Source of the DNA: CAWDAQ01 sp963800325
GTDB lineage: Bacteria > Actinomycetota > Actinomycetes > Actinomycetales > Dermatophilaceae
Direction: 5' to 3'
Length of the DNA: 64,000 nt
Assembly (NCBI GenBank): GCA_963800325.1
Contig: CAWDAQ010000005.1
Location: 558,001 to 622,000, forward strand
This document shows positions 29,076 to 37,186 of the stretch, piece by piece. A program made the position numbers and the translations under genes. A model generated the notes under the pieces. That model ran no database searches. It was not told where the DNA came from and was given only the letters and a program-made list of their open reading frames with translations. Every line of letters begins with the position of its first letter. The stretch's first letter is position 1.

Positions 29076-29375
29076 TCAGCGGGTGGGGCCGGCCGGACGC
29101 CGGGTCTCCCGGGCCCGCCAGCACGCGTTGTGCCAGTGCCTCCGGTCGCCGATGCCTCCGACGCCCTCGGCCGGCCAGACGACGACGTGCGGCGTCCCGG
29201 GCCGGATCTCCTGCTCGCAGCCGGGGCAGCGGTACGCCCGGGCCGAGCTCGCGCCCGTCAGGCGCCGCACGTTCCACTCGCGGCCCCCGAAGGTCTGCTG
29301 CTGGGTCAGGCCACCGAGCGCGCGCCCGACGTCGAGCGGCGTCTCGTCTCGACGTCGACGGTTGGCGCGGGGCAT
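29076..29375 (-). CDS. Small actinobacterial zinc-ribbon-like protein
   Basis: 99 aa. A basic N-terminus (PRANRRRRDE) is followed by the motif YRCPGCEQEI ... HVVVWP ... HWHNACW: CXXC then H, H and C, a likely zinc site. Similar short proteins occur widely in actinobacteria and are often misnamed ATP/GTP-binding proteins; no nucleotide motif is present. The ATG has GAGACT six bases upstream. It is downstream of, and on the same strand as, the dehydrogenase gene, about 100 bp away. Function is unknown; nucleic-acid binding is a guess. Confidence 0.8.
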   Translation of the reverse strand: MPRANRRRRDETPLDVGRALGGLTQQQTFGGREWNVRRLTGASSARAYRCPGCEQEIRPGTPHVVVWPAEGVGGIGDRRHWHNACWRARETRRPAGPTR

Positions 29376-29381
29376 GGCAGG

Positions 29382-29387
29382 AGTCTC
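29382..29387 (-). promoter_or_regulatory. -10-like GAGACT before the zinc-ribbon gene
   Basis: GAGACT ends six bases before ATG 29375, matching the spacing of the other leaderless candidates although its first base is not T. Confidence 0.35.
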
Positions 29388-29472
29388 CCACCCGCCGGTG
29401 GGCCCGGTCGCGACCCCCTCGGGCCCGGGGCCGACGGTGCGGGCGGTGCGGGCGGTGCGGGGGTCGGGACCG

Positions 29473-31251
29473 TCAGGAGTACGTGTGGAACCCACGGCCG
29501 CCCTTTCGTCCCAGGTAGCCCGCCGTGACGAGCTGCTCGAGCAGCGGGGCCGGGGCGAAGCCGGGCTCGCGCAGCTCGACGTACAGCTCGCGCTCGATCG
29601 CGAGGGCGACGTCGAGCCCGACGACGTCGAGGAGCTCGAAGGGGCCCATGGGGTAGCCGCACCCGGACCGCATCGCGGTGTCGATGTCGTCGGCTGTGGC
29701 GTAGTTCGCCTGGAGCATCCGCACCGCGTCGTTGAGGTAGGGGAACAGCAGGGCGTTGACGATGAACCCCGACCGGTCGGCGCAGCTGACCGGGTGCTTG
29801 CCCAGCCGGACGGCGAGCGCCGCGGCGGTGGCGGTGACGTCGGCGGCGGTGGAGACGGTCGAGACGACCTCGACGAGCCGCATGGCCGGCGCGGGGTTGA
29901 AGAAGTGCAGCCCGACGACGTCCGCGGGCCGGCGCGTCGCCGCGGCGCACTCGATGACCGGCAGCGAGGAGGTCGTCGTCGCGAGGACCGCGCCGGGCCG
30001 GCAGATCCGGTCGAGGTCGGCGAAGAGGGCGCGCTTGACCTCGAGGTCCTCGGCGACGGCCTCGACGACGAGGTCGACCTCGGCGAGGTCGGCCCGGTCG
30101 GTCGAGCCGTGGACCCGCGCCCTCGCCGCCTCCGCGTCCTCGCGGCTGAGCCGGCCCCGCTCGACACCGCGGTCGAGGCTGCGCCCGAGCCCGGCGGTGA
30201 CCCCGGCGAGGCGCTCCGCGGACCGGGCGACGCAGGTGACCTCGAGGCCGGCCCGGGCGAGCACCTCGACGACGCCGGTGGCCATGGTGCCGCTGCCGAC
30301 GACGCCGACCGCGGCGACCGGGCGCGGGTCGCCGCCCCCGGGCAGCGGCCCGGACGGGGTGAGCGCGTCCGGGACGACCTCGCCCGAGCCGGGCTCGGCG
30401 TAGGTGTAGAACCCCCGCCCGCTCTTGCGGCCGAGCATCCCGGCGGTGACCATCTGCTTGATGAGCGGGTTCGGGGCGTGCAGCCGGTCCCGGCCCTGCC
30501 GGTACATCGTGTCGAGGATCTCGTAGGCGGTGTCGAGACCGATGAGGTCCATGAGGGCCAGCGGGCCCATCGGGAGGCCGCACCCGAGCCGCATCGCCGC
30601 GTCGAGGTCCTCTCGGCTGGCGTAGTGCGCGTCGTACATGGCGACGGCGTGGTTGAGGTAGCCGAAGAGGAGCGCGTTGGCGATGAAGCCGGCCTTGTCG
30701 CCGACGACGACGGGCTTCTTCCCGAGCCGCTGGGCGAGCGCCTCGACGTCGGCGAGCACCTCCTCGTCGGTGACGACGGTGCGGACGACCTCGACGAACT
30801 GCATCACCTGGGCCGGGTTGAAGAAGTGCATCCCGACGACGCGGGAGGGCCGCGTCGTCGCGACCGCGATCTCGGTGACCGGCAGCGAGGACGTGTTCGT
30901 CGCGAGGACGGCGTCCTCGGCGACCACGGCGTCGAGCTTGCCGAGGACCTCGCGCTTGAGGTCGAGGTGCTCCGGCACGGCCTCGACGACGAGGTCGCAG
31001 CCGGCGAGCTCGGCGAGGTCGGTGACGTAGCGGACCCGCTGGTGCAGCGCGGCGGCCTCGTCCTCGCTCAGCTTCCCGCGCCCGACGGCCCGCGCCGTGG
31101 AGTGCTCGAGGACCCGGCGACCCCGGACCACCGCGTCCTCGTCGACCTCCGCGGCGACGACCTCGATGCCGGTGCGTGCGAACACCTCGACGATCCCGGC
31201 ACCCATCGTGCCGAGACCGACCACTCCCACCGTGCTGACGTCACGTGCCAT
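29473..31251 (-). CDS. Tandem 3-hydroxyacyl-CoA dehydrogenase (3-hydroxybutyryl-CoA dehydrogenase)
   Basis: 592 aa, twice the usual length, made of two homologous dehydrogenase units (about 1-288 and 312-592). Each has a Rossmann motif (GLGTMGAGI; GSGTMATGV), a catalytic HFFNPA loop, the KPVV/HPVSCADRSGFI segment and a C-terminal dimerisation helix ending GRKxGRGFHTY. A Gly/Pro linker joins them. Such double units occur in the PaaH/Hbd family. Converts acetoacetyl-CoA and 3-hydroxybutyryl-CoA, connecting thiolase to crotonyl-CoA. ATG 31251 with CAGACT six bases upstream. Confidence 0.9.
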   Translation of the reverse strand: MARDVSTVGVVGLGTMGAGIVEVFARTGIEVVAAEVDEDAVVRGRRVLEHSTARAVGRGKLSEDEAAALHQRVRYVTDLAELAGCDLVVEAVPEHLDLKREVLGKLDAVVAEDAVLATNTSSLPVTEIAVATTRPSRVVGMHFFNPAQVMQFVEVVRTVVTDEEVLADVEALAQRLGKKPVVVGDKAGFIANALLFGYLNHAVAMYDAHYASREDLDAAMRLGCGLPMGPLALMDLIGLDTAYEILDTMYRQGRDRLHAPNPLIKQMVTAGMLGRKSGRGFYTYAEPGSGEVVPDALTPSGPLPGGGDPRPVAAVGVVGSGTMATGVVEVLARAGLEVTCVARSAERLAGVTAGLGRSLDRGVERGRLSREDAEAARARVHGSTDRADLAEVDLVVEAVAEDLEVKRALFADLDRICRPGAVLATTTSSLPVIECAAATRRPADVVGLHFFNPAPAMRLVEVVSTVSTAADVTATAAALAVRLGKHPVSCADRSGFIVNALLFPYLNDAVRMLQANYATADDIDTAMRSGCGYPMGPFELLDVVGLDVALAIERELYVELREPGFAPAPLLEQLVTAGYLGRKGGRGFHTYS

Positions 31252-31257
31252 GCGGGG

Positions 31258-31263
31258 AGTCTG
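31258..31263 (-). promoter_or_regulatory. -10-like CAGACT before the dehydrogenase
   Basis: CAGACT ends six bases before ATG 31251. It matches TANNNT except for the first base. Confidence 0.35.
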
Positions 31264-31336
31264 TCAGAGCGGTCCGCACGGGGGCAGCCTCCCGGTGCGT
31301 GACGGTCGCCACCGGGGACCGGCCGCCGGCGCCGGC

Positions 31337-31747
31337 TCACCACTCCTGTCCGGCGGCGATGAGGGCGGTCTCGGCCTCGAGCCGCTGGCGCTCCGTGAGC
31401 GGCAGGCCCTCCCGGGGCAGCGGGACGTCGACGGTCCGGCAGTACTCGAGCAGGACGTGGTCGTAGGCCCACCGGCACGCCTCGAGCCGGGCGGCCTTGG
31501 CCGGCTGGTCACCCTCGTCGACCCGCCGGGCGAGCTCACCGAGCCGGCGCAGCTCGAGGCCGAGCAGCACGGTCGGCATCGGCTCGGGGGGCTCCCGGTA
31601 GCGCTCGCGGATCTCCTCGAGCTTGTCCTGGACCCGGGAGAGCGGCCACGGGGCCCGGCCGGACACCAGCCAGCGGATGGCCGCGAGCTCGCCGACGAGG
31701 ACGAGGGCGACCGCCGCCAGGTTCGCCATCAGGGTGAGCAAGGGCAT
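31337..31747 (-). CDS. Small membrane-anchored protein, conserved next to nucS
   Basis: 136 aa. An N-terminal membrane anchor (about 5-25) is followed by a cytoplasmic or extracytoplasmic helical domain of about 105 residues with REPPEPMPTVLLGLELRRLGELARR. ATG has AAAGGAGA seven bases upstream. It is divergent from nucS, with a 105-bp gap. No enzymatic motif is seen and the function is unknown. Confidence 0.7.
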   Translation of the reverse strand: MPLLTLMANLAAVALVLVGELAAIRWLVSGRAPWPLSRVQDKLEEIRERYREPPEPMPTVLLGLELRRLGELARRVDEGDQPAKAARLEACRWAYDHVLLEYCRTVDVPLPREGLPLTERQRLEAETALIAAGQEW

Positions 31748-31838
31748 GACCGGTCTCCTTTCCCAGAAGTGTGCGTGCCCGCCCCCGCGGGTGCAAGGGC
31801 CGCGCGGGCCGGGCGTGCACGCTTCCCGGGACCGCCGG

Positions 31839-31844
31839 TAGGCT
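31839..31844 (+). promoter_or_regulatory. -10-like TAGGCT for nucS
   Basis: TAGGCT ends eight bases before GTG 31853, giving a zero-to-two-base leader. No ribosome site is visible. Confidence 0.5.
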
Positions 31845-31852
31845 CCGCTGCC

Positions 31853-32548
31853 GTGCGTGTCGTCATCGCCCGCTGCTCGGTGGACTACGAGGGCCGCCTG
31901 ACCGCCCACCTGCCGCTCGCGACCCGCCTGCTGCTGGTCAAGGCGGACGGCTCGGTGCTCGTCCACTCCGACGGAGGCTCCTACAAGCCGCTGAACTGGA
32001 TGGCGCCGCCGTGCGCGCTCGAGGAGGCGACGCCGTCCCCGGAGGAGGCCGCCGACGGGGTCGCCGCGGTGTGGGAGGTCCGCCACGCGAAGACCCTCGA
32101 CCGGCTCCGCGTCCGCCTCCACGAGGTCCTCCACGACAGCAGCCACGACCTCGGCGTCGACCCGGGCCTGGTCAAGGACGGCGTCGAGGCCCACCTCCAG
32201 CGCCTGCTCGCGGACCACATCCACACCCTCGGTGAGGGCTGGACCCTCGTGCGCCGCGAGCACATGACCGCGATCGGGCCGGTCGACATCCTCTGCCGGG
32301 ACGCCGGCGGGGCGACCGTCGCGGTCGAGATCAAGCGGCGCGCGGAGATCGACGGCGTCGAGCAGCTGACCCGCTATCTCGAGCTGATGAACCGCGACCC
32401 CCACCTCGCGCCGGTGACCGGGGTGCTCGCGGCGCAGCAGATCCGGCCGCAGGCGCGCACACTCGCCGAGGACCGGGGCATCCGCTGCGTCACCCTCGAC
32501 TACGACGCCCTCCGCGGCACCGACGACGCCGACTCCCGGCTGTTCTGA
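31853..32548 (+). CDS. nucS: Mismatch-specific endonuclease NucS/EndoMS
   Basis: 231 aa. It cleaves DNA at mismatches in actinobacteria that lack MutS/MutL. The N-terminal DNA-binding half (about 1-110) includes VHSDGGSYKPLNWM. The C-terminal nuclease half has the catalytic GPVDILCRD...VAVEIKRR pattern (Asp, Glu-x-Lys). Length fits mycobacterial NucS. The last residues (RLF) resemble the sliding-clamp-binding tail of this family. GTG start with TAGGCT close upstream. Confidence 0.95.
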   Translation: MRVVIARCSVDYEGRLTAHLPLATRLLLVKADGSVLVHSDGGSYKPLNWMAPPCALEEATPSPEEAADGVAAVWEVRHAKTLDRLRVRLHEVLHDSSHDLGVDPGLVKDGVEAHLQRLLADHIHTLGEGWTLVRREHMTAIGPVDILCRDAGGATVAVEIKRRAEIDGVEQLTRYLELMNRDPHLAPVTGVLAAQQIRPQARTLAEDRGIRCVTLDYDALRGTDDADSRLF

Positions 32549-32563
32549 CCGGCCGGAGCCGTC

Positions 32564-32591
32564 GTCACCGGCGGAACCTGCCGCCGGTGAC
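32564..32591 (+). terminator. Hairpin after nucS
   Basis: GTCACCGGCGG and CCGCCGGTGAC form a perfect 11-bp stem with six-base loop AACCTG. A further copy of the right arm (TCCGCCGGTGAC at 32599-32610) allows an alternative pairing. Confidence 0.75.
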
Positions 32592-32737
32592 GGCGGCTTC
32601 CGCCGGTGACGGGACCGTGGTCGAGCATCGACGCCCGAGTTTTCGCAGGTCGCCGCCGGGTACGGGAAGAAACCCCGGCGGGTGCGGGGTTGTCCCGTCG
32701 GGCACCCCGCCCCCCTGCACGTCCCGAGAGGAGCACC

Positions 32738-33283
32738 ATGAGCGAGAACCTCAGTGGCAAGCGGATCGCGTTCGCCGTCGCCGGCGAGGGCATCGAGCAG
32801 GTCGAGCTGACCGACCCGTGGCAGGCGGTCGAGGAGGCCGGCGGCACGCCGGTCCTCGTGTCCGTCGAGTCCGGCTCCGTCCAGGCGTACGACCACCTCG
32901 ACAAGGCCGACACGTTCGACGTCGACGAGACCTTCGAGAAGGCCTCGGCGGCCGACTTCGCCGGCCTCGTCCTGCCCGGAGGCGTCGCGAACCCGGACAA
33001 CCTGCGCACCCATCCGGAGGCGGTCGCCTTCGTCAAGTCCTTCCTCGACGCGGGCAAGCCGGTCGCGGCGATCTGCCACGCGCCCTGGACGCTCGTCGAG
33101 GCCGACGTGGTCCGCGGTCGGCGGCTCACGTCGTTCCCGAGCCTGCAGACCGACCTGCGCAACGCGGGCGCGACGTGGACCGACGAGGAGGTCGTCGTCG
33201 ACGGCAACCTCGTCACGAGCCGCAACCCCCACGACCTGCCGGCCTTCATCCGCGAGGCGCTCACGGCCTTCGCCGCGGCCTGA
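32738..33283 (+). CDS. DJ-1/PfpI-family protein (YhbO-like)
   Basis: 181 aa single-domain type 1 glutamine-amidotransferase-like protein, with nucleophile Cys in AAICHAPWT and the conserved Glu/Asp near the N-terminus. ATG has GAGAGGAG upstream. Members of this branch (YhbO/PfpI) act as stress proteins with glyoxalase or deglycase activity reported; the exact activity here cannot be told from sequence. Gene ends are convergent with the mutase, separated by a hairpin. Confidence 0.9.
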   Translation: MSENLSGKRIAFAVAGEGIEQVELTDPWQAVEEAGGTPVLVSVESGSVQAYDHLDKADTFDVDETFEKASAADFAGLVLPGGVANPDNLRTHPEAVAFVKSFLDAGKPVAAICHAPWTLVEADVVRGRRLTSFPSLQTDLRNAGATWTDEEVVVDGNLVTSRNPHDLPAFIREALTAFAAA

Positions 33284-33312
33284 CCCCCGCGGGCCCTCCG
33301 GCCCGGCTCGTC

Positions 33313-33356
33313 GAGGAACCCCCGTCGCTCGCCGCACCCGGCGGCGGGGGCTCCTC
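33313..33356. terminator. Hairpin between convergent PfpI and mutase genes
   Basis: GAGGAACCCCCGTCGC and GGCGGCGGGGGCTCCTC pair with two mismatches across a GC-rich loop. There is no U-tract, and the hairpin is placed to serve both strands. Confidence 0.55.
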
Positions 33357-33360
33357 CGTC

Positions 33361-35457
33361 TCAGGCCGGGGCCGCAGGCACCCCTGCGGACGCCCTGACG
33401 GGCAGCCCTCGTGCGGCCCGGACGACCTCGACGAGCCGGGCGGTGACGGCGGTGAGGTCGGCGTCGCGCGGCGTGAAGACCTCCGCGACCCCGGCCGCCC
33501 GCAGCGCCCGGGCGTCCGCCTCGGGGACGATCCCGCCCAGGACGACCGGGACGTCCCCGGCCCCGGCCTCGCGCAGACCGCGGAGCACCTCGGGGACGAG
33601 GTCCATGTGCGCCCCGGAGAGGACGGACAGCCCGACGAGGTGCACGTCCTCGGCGACGGCCGCGGCGACGAGCTGCTCGGGGGTGCTGCGGATGCCCGGG
33701 TAGACGACCTCGAACCCGGCGTCCCGGGCGCGGACCGCGACCTGCTCCGCCCCGTTGCTGTGGCCGTCGAGACCTGGCTTGCCGACGAGCATCCGGAGCC
33801 GCTCACCGAGCTCGGCCGACGTCTCCGCGACCGCCTGCCGGACCGCGAGGAGGTCCGCGCCGGCGCCGGTGGCCGGTGGGGCGGCCCCCACCCCGGTCGG
33901 CGCGCGGTACTCCCCGAAGACCTCGCGCAGCGCACCGGCCCACTCCCCGGTCGTCACCCCGGCCCGGACGCACTCGAGGGTCGCCGGCACGAGGGTGGTT
34001 GCGGAGGCGGCGTCGGCCCGGAGCCGGGCGAGGGCCGTCCGGCTCCGGTGGGCGCGGTCGGGATCGGCGTCGCGCCGCGAGCGCCACGCGCGCACCGACT
34101 CGGCGGCTCGGGCCCCGGCGCCGGGGTCGGGGCGCTCGACGGACCCGGCGAGGTCGGCGGTCAGCGGGCTGGGCTCGCTGGCCGTGAACCGGTTGACGCC
34201 GACGACGACCTCCTCACCGGACTCGATACGACGACGCCGGCGGGCGTGCGCGGCGACGAGCGCCGCCTTCAGCGCCCCGGACTCGACCGCGGCGACGACG
34301 CCCCCCATCCGGTCGATCGCGTCCATCTCGGCGCGCGCGCCGGCGACGATCTCGGCGACCTTGGCCTCGACGACCGGCGAGCCGTCCACGATGTCGCCGT
34401 ACTCGAGCAGGTCGGACTCGTGGGCGAGGACCTGCTGCATCCGCAGCGACCACTGCTGGTCCCAGGGTCGAGGGAGCCCGAGGGCCTCGTTCCAGGCCGG
34501 GAGCTGGACGGCGCGGGCGCGCGCGTCCCGGGAGAGCGTGACCCCGAGCATCTCGAGGACGATGCGGGCGACGTTGTTCTCCGGCTGGGCGTCCGTGAGC
34601 CCGAGGCTGTTGACCTGCACCCCGTAGCGGAAGCGGCGCAGGTCGGGGTCGGCGACCCCGTACCGCTCGCGGGTGATCTCGTCCCACAGCCGGGTGAAGG
34701 CGCGCACCTTGCACATCTCCTCGACGAACCGGACCCCGGCGTTGACGAAGAACGAGACCCGCCCGACGACCTCGGGGAACCGGTCCGGGGGGACCTGGCC
34801 TCCGTCGCGGACGGCGTCGAGGAGGGCGGTGGCCGTGGCGAGGGCGTAGCCGACCTCCTGGACCGGCGTCGCCCCGGCCTCCTGGAGGTGGTAGCTGCAG
34901 ACGTTGACGGGGTTCCACCGGGGCATCCGCGCGACGGTCCAGGCGACGAGGTCGGTGGCCAGGCGCATCGACGGCCCCGGCGGGAAGACGTAGGTGCCCC
35001 GGGACAGGTACTCCTTGACGATGTCGTTCTGCGTGGTTCCGGCGAGCCCGCGCACCACCGCCTCGGGGTCCTCGCCGGCGGTCTCGGCCTGCTCCTCGGC
35101 GGCGACCTGGTAGAGCGCGAGCAGCCACATCGCGGTCGCGTTGATCGTCATCGAGGTGTTCGACGAGGCCAGCGGGATGCCCGCGGTGAGTGCCCGCATG
35201 TCGCCCAGGTGGCTGATCGGCACCCCGACTCGGCCGACCTCGCCGCGAGCGAGCGGGTGGTCCGGGTCGTAGCCGGTCTGCGTGGGCAGGTCGAAGGCGA
35301 CGGACAGGCCGGTCTGGCCCTTGGCGAGGTTCCTCCGGAAGAGCTCGTTGCTCGCCGAAGCGCTCGTGTGCCCGGCGTAGGTGCGCATGACCCACGGGCG
35401 GTCGCGCCCGGGGGTGGTGGCGCGGGCCCCCTCGCCCCACTGCGGCTTCTCGCGCAT
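33361..35457 (-). CDS. ecm: Ethylmalonyl-CoA mutase (MeaA/Ecm)
   Basis: 698 aa B12-dependent mutase with a substrate barrel (about 20-530) and a fused cobalamin domain (about 550-680) with GKPGLDGHSNGAEQ, the His base-off motif. The opening WVMRTYAGHTSASASN and QTGLSVAFDLPTQTGYD match the MeaA branch that makes methylsuccinyl-CoA from ethylmalonyl-CoA. It complements ccr in the same window. The ATG is six bases after TAGCGT, the leaderless pattern. The Pro-rich C-terminus (VPAAPA) is short. A methylmalonyl-CoA mutase assignment is less likely. Confidence 0.93.
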   Translation of the reverse strand: MREKPQWGEGARATTPGRDRPWVMRTYAGHTSASASNELFRRNLAKGQTGLSVAFDLPTQTGYDPDHPLARGEVGRVGVPISHLGDMRALTAGIPLASSNTSMTINATAMWLLALYQVAAEEQAETAGEDPEAVVRGLAGTTQNDIVKEYLSRGTYVFPPGPSMRLATDLVAWTVARMPRWNPVNVCSYHLQEAGATPVQEVGYALATATALLDAVRDGGQVPPDRFPEVVGRVSFFVNAGVRFVEEMCKVRAFTRLWDEITRERYGVADPDLRRFRYGVQVNSLGLTDAQPENNVARIVLEMLGVTLSRDARARAVQLPAWNEALGLPRPWDQQWSLRMQQVLAHESDLLEYGDIVDGSPVVEAKVAEIVAGARAEMDAIDRMGGVVAAVESGALKAALVAAHARRRRRIESGEEVVVGVNRFTASEPSPLTADLAGSVERPDPGAGARAAESVRAWRSRRDADPDRAHRSRTALARLRADAASATTLVPATLECVRAGVTTGEWAGALREVFGEYRAPTGVGAAPPATGAGADLLAVRQAVAETSAELGERLRMLVGKPGLDGHSNGAEQVAVRARDAGFEVVYPGIRSTPEQLVAAAVAEDVHLVGLSVLSGAHMDLVPEVLRGLREAGAGDVPVVLGGIVPEADARALRAAGVAEVFTPRDADLTAVTARLVEVVRAARGLPVRASAGVPAAPA

Positions 35458-35463
35458 GCCGGG

Positions 35464-35469
35464 ACGCTA
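35464..35469 (-). promoter_or_regulatory. -10-like TAGCGT for leaderless ecm
   Basis: TAGCGT ends six bases before ATG 35457, the same hexamer and spacing as before the genes at 15671 and 52483. Confidence 0.5.
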
Positions 35470-35497
35470 CCCGCGCCGGCGCCCGGGCAGGAGGGGT

Positions 35498-35854
35498 TCA
35501 GGCGGTGAGCGTCACCACATCCGGGGCGGCGACGCCGAAGGCGCGCTCGAGGCGGGCCCGCCGGAGGAGGCGCCGCGAGCGGGCGGAGGCGTCGACGAGC
35601 CGGACCACCCGGCCCCGGCGCCGCGACCGCCGGTGGCACTCGACGAGCAGCCCGAGCCCGGTCGCGTCCCCGATCTCGGCCTGCCCGAGGTGGAGCAGGA
35701 CCGGGCCGGCCCCGTCGTCGACGGCGTCCCGCAGCAGGAGCCGGACGTCCGCCGCGCTGTGCACGTCGAGGCGCCCCTGGAGCTCGACGTGCTGCCCGTC
35801 GCTGCGCTCGTCGACCCTCACCCACTGCTCGGGCAGGACACTCACCGTCATCAT
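35498..35854 (-). CDS. STAS-domain anti-sigma-factor antagonist-like protein
   Basis: 118 aa STAS fold (SpoIIAA/RsbV type). Core strands and helices cover about 8-100; the phospho-acceptor region reads EIGDATGLGLL, where the usual Ser is Thr. Two ATGs at 35854 and 35851 begin MMTVSVLPEQ; the first has CGGGGG upstream. A longer in-frame start at 35884 is less likely. No anti-sigma factor or sigma gene is adjacent, so its partner is elsewhere. The C-terminal part is very Arg-rich. Confidence 0.8.
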   Translation of the reverse strand: MMTVSVLPEQWVRVDERSDGQHVELQGRLDVHSAADVRLLLRDAVDDGAGPVLLHLGQAEIGDATGLGLLVECHRRSRRRGRVVRLVDASARSRRLLRRARLERAFGVAAPDVVTLTA

Positions 35855-35976
35855 CGACCCCCGGAGTCTGCTGTGTGCCGTCACCCATTAGACGTTCCGC
35901 ACCCCCGTCCAGTTGCCGGGAAGCCGGTCACGAATCGGTGACGGGTTCCCCAAGGTTTCACCATGACGGGGTCTGC

Positions 35977-35982
35977 GAGGCT
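35977..35982 (+). promoter_or_regulatory. -10-like GAGGCT before the adenosyltransferase
   Basis: GAGGCT ends six bases before ATG 35989. This is a weak match to TANNNT but with the same spacing as the other candidates. Confidence 0.3.
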
Positions 35983-35988
35983 GGGCCC

Positions 35989-36732
35989 ATGGTCAACCTC
36001 ACGAGGATCTACACCCGCACCGGGGACGACGGCACCACCGCGCTCGGTGACTTCAGCCGGACCCGCAAGACCGACCCACGTCTCGTCGCGTACGCCGACG
36101 TCAACGAGGCGAACGCCGCGATCGGGGTCGCGGTCGCGACCGGTGGGCTGCGCGACGACGTCGCGGCGACCCTGCGCCGGGTGCAGAACGACCTGTTCGA
36201 CGTCGGGGCCGACCTGTGCGCCCCGCTGCAGGTCGAGCCGGAGTTCCCGCCGCTGCGGGTGCGGGAGCGCTGGGTCGACGAGCTCGAGGCGGACTGCGAC
36301 CGCTACCTCGCCGAGCTCGAGCCGCTGCGGTCCTTCATCCTCCCCGGCGGGACCGCGGGGTCGGCGCACCTGCACGTGGCGACCACGGTCGTCCGGCGGG
36401 CCGAGCGCTCGGCGTGGGCCGCGATCGAGGCCTACGGGACCGGCGAGGCGCGGGGCAAGGGCGCGGGCGGGGTCAACCCGCTCACCACGACCTACCTCAA
36501 CCGGCTGTCGGACCTGCTGTTCGTGCTCGCACGGGTGGCGAACCTGCCGGTGGGCGGCGACGTCCTCTGGCAGCCGGGCGGCGGGCGGGAGGAGCACCGC
36601 GGCGGGCGGGAGGAGCACCGCGGCGGGCGGGAGGAGCACCGCGGCGGGCGGGAGGAGCGCGCGGGCGGGAGCAAGGACGGCAGCGGCGGACCGGACGAGC
36701 CCGGTGAGCAGGAGGACCGGGCCTCCGACTGA
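35989..36732 (+). CDS. ATP:cob(I)alamin adenosyltransferase, PduO type
   Basis: Makes adenosylcobalamin, the cofactor of both mutases in the window. 247 aa; the catalytic part is about 1-193 with the ATP-binding TRTGDDGTTAL, RVQNDLFDVGADL, FILPGGTAGSAHLH, the signature RRAERSAW and the NRLSDLLFVLAR end. Beyond the usual end (about 190 residues) is a low-complexity tail of about 50 residues containing four tandem GGREEHR units. It is convergent with the DUF2550 gene (9 bp). Position resembles Rv1314c near the mycobacterial atp cluster. Confidence 0.92.
   Translation: MVNLTRIYTRTGDDGTTALGDFSRTRKTDPRLVAYADVNEANAAIGVAVATGGLRDDVAATLRRVQNDLFDVGADLCAPLQVEPEFPPLRVRERWVDELEADCDRYLAELEPLRSFILPGGTAGSAHLHVATTVVRRAERSAWAAIEAYGTGEARGKGAGGVNPLTTTYLNRLSDLLFVLARVANLPVGGDVLWQPGGGREEHRGGREEHRGGREEHRGGREERAGGSKDGSGGPDEPGEQEDRASD
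36580..36660 (+). repeat. 21-bp tandem repeat inside the adenosyltransferase gene
   Basis: Three identical 21-bp units (36580-36600, 36601-36621, 36622-36642) and an 18-base variant (36643-36660) encode GGREEHR, GGREEHR, GGREEHR, GGREER. The unit length keeps the frame, so copy-number change would only lengthen the tail. Confidence 0.95.
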
Positions 36733-36741
36733 GCGGCGGGC

Positions 36742-37170
36742 TCAGGCGACGTTGACGTTGAACCCGGGCGGCGAGCTCTCGAGCCAGGACCGGACCGCGG
36801 TGTAGGACGAGGGCGCGAGCGCGATCTCGAACGCCTCTCCCGCGCACCGCCCCCGGACCGCGACCGCCTCCGGGAGCCCGGGGATGACGTCCCGGGAGGG
36901 GGCGGGCGCCCCGAGATCGACGCCCCAGCGGTCCCAGCGGCACGCCGGGCGCAACGAGGGACCCACGACCGGGTACCACTCGAGCCGGTCGGCGGCGAAG
37001 CGCAGCAGCCCGAGCCGCCAGTGGGGCCGGGCCACGGTCCGCACGGCACAGAGCATGAGCGGGCGTCCCGCGGAGATCGCGCGCCGTCGCACCCAGATCA
37101 GCGCCAGGGCGAGGGCGGCGACGAGAACGAGCGCGACCGTCACCGCCTCGGCGCTGTGGAGGGGTGACAT
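36742..37170 (-). CDS. DUF2550 membrane protein linked to the ATP synthase operon
   Basis: 142 aa with one N-terminal membrane helix (about 8-27) and a soluble domain of about 110 residues. The family is found directly after atpC in many actinobacteria (Rv1312 in M. tuberculosis). It lies 16 bp after atpC, on the same strand. Its function is not established. Confidence 0.85.
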   Translation of the reverse strand: MSPLHSAEAVTVALVLVAALALALIWVRRRAISAGRPLMLCAVRTVARPHWRLGLLRFAADRLEWYPVVGPSLRPACRWDRWGVDLGAPAPSRDVIPGLPEAVAVRGRCAGEAFEIALAPSSYTAVRSWLESSPPGFNVNVA

Positions 37171-37186
37171 CGCGCGGCTCCTCGGG

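Noticed and set aside
26194..29391. Long minus-strand frame opposite ccr and the AI-2E-family gene
   Set aside because: Overlaps well-supported genes on the plus strand and has low-complexity sequence.
36580..36660. CRISPR-like array at the 21-bp repeats
   Set aside because: The repeats are contiguous without spacers and are coding, so this is a minisatellite, not a CRISPR array.
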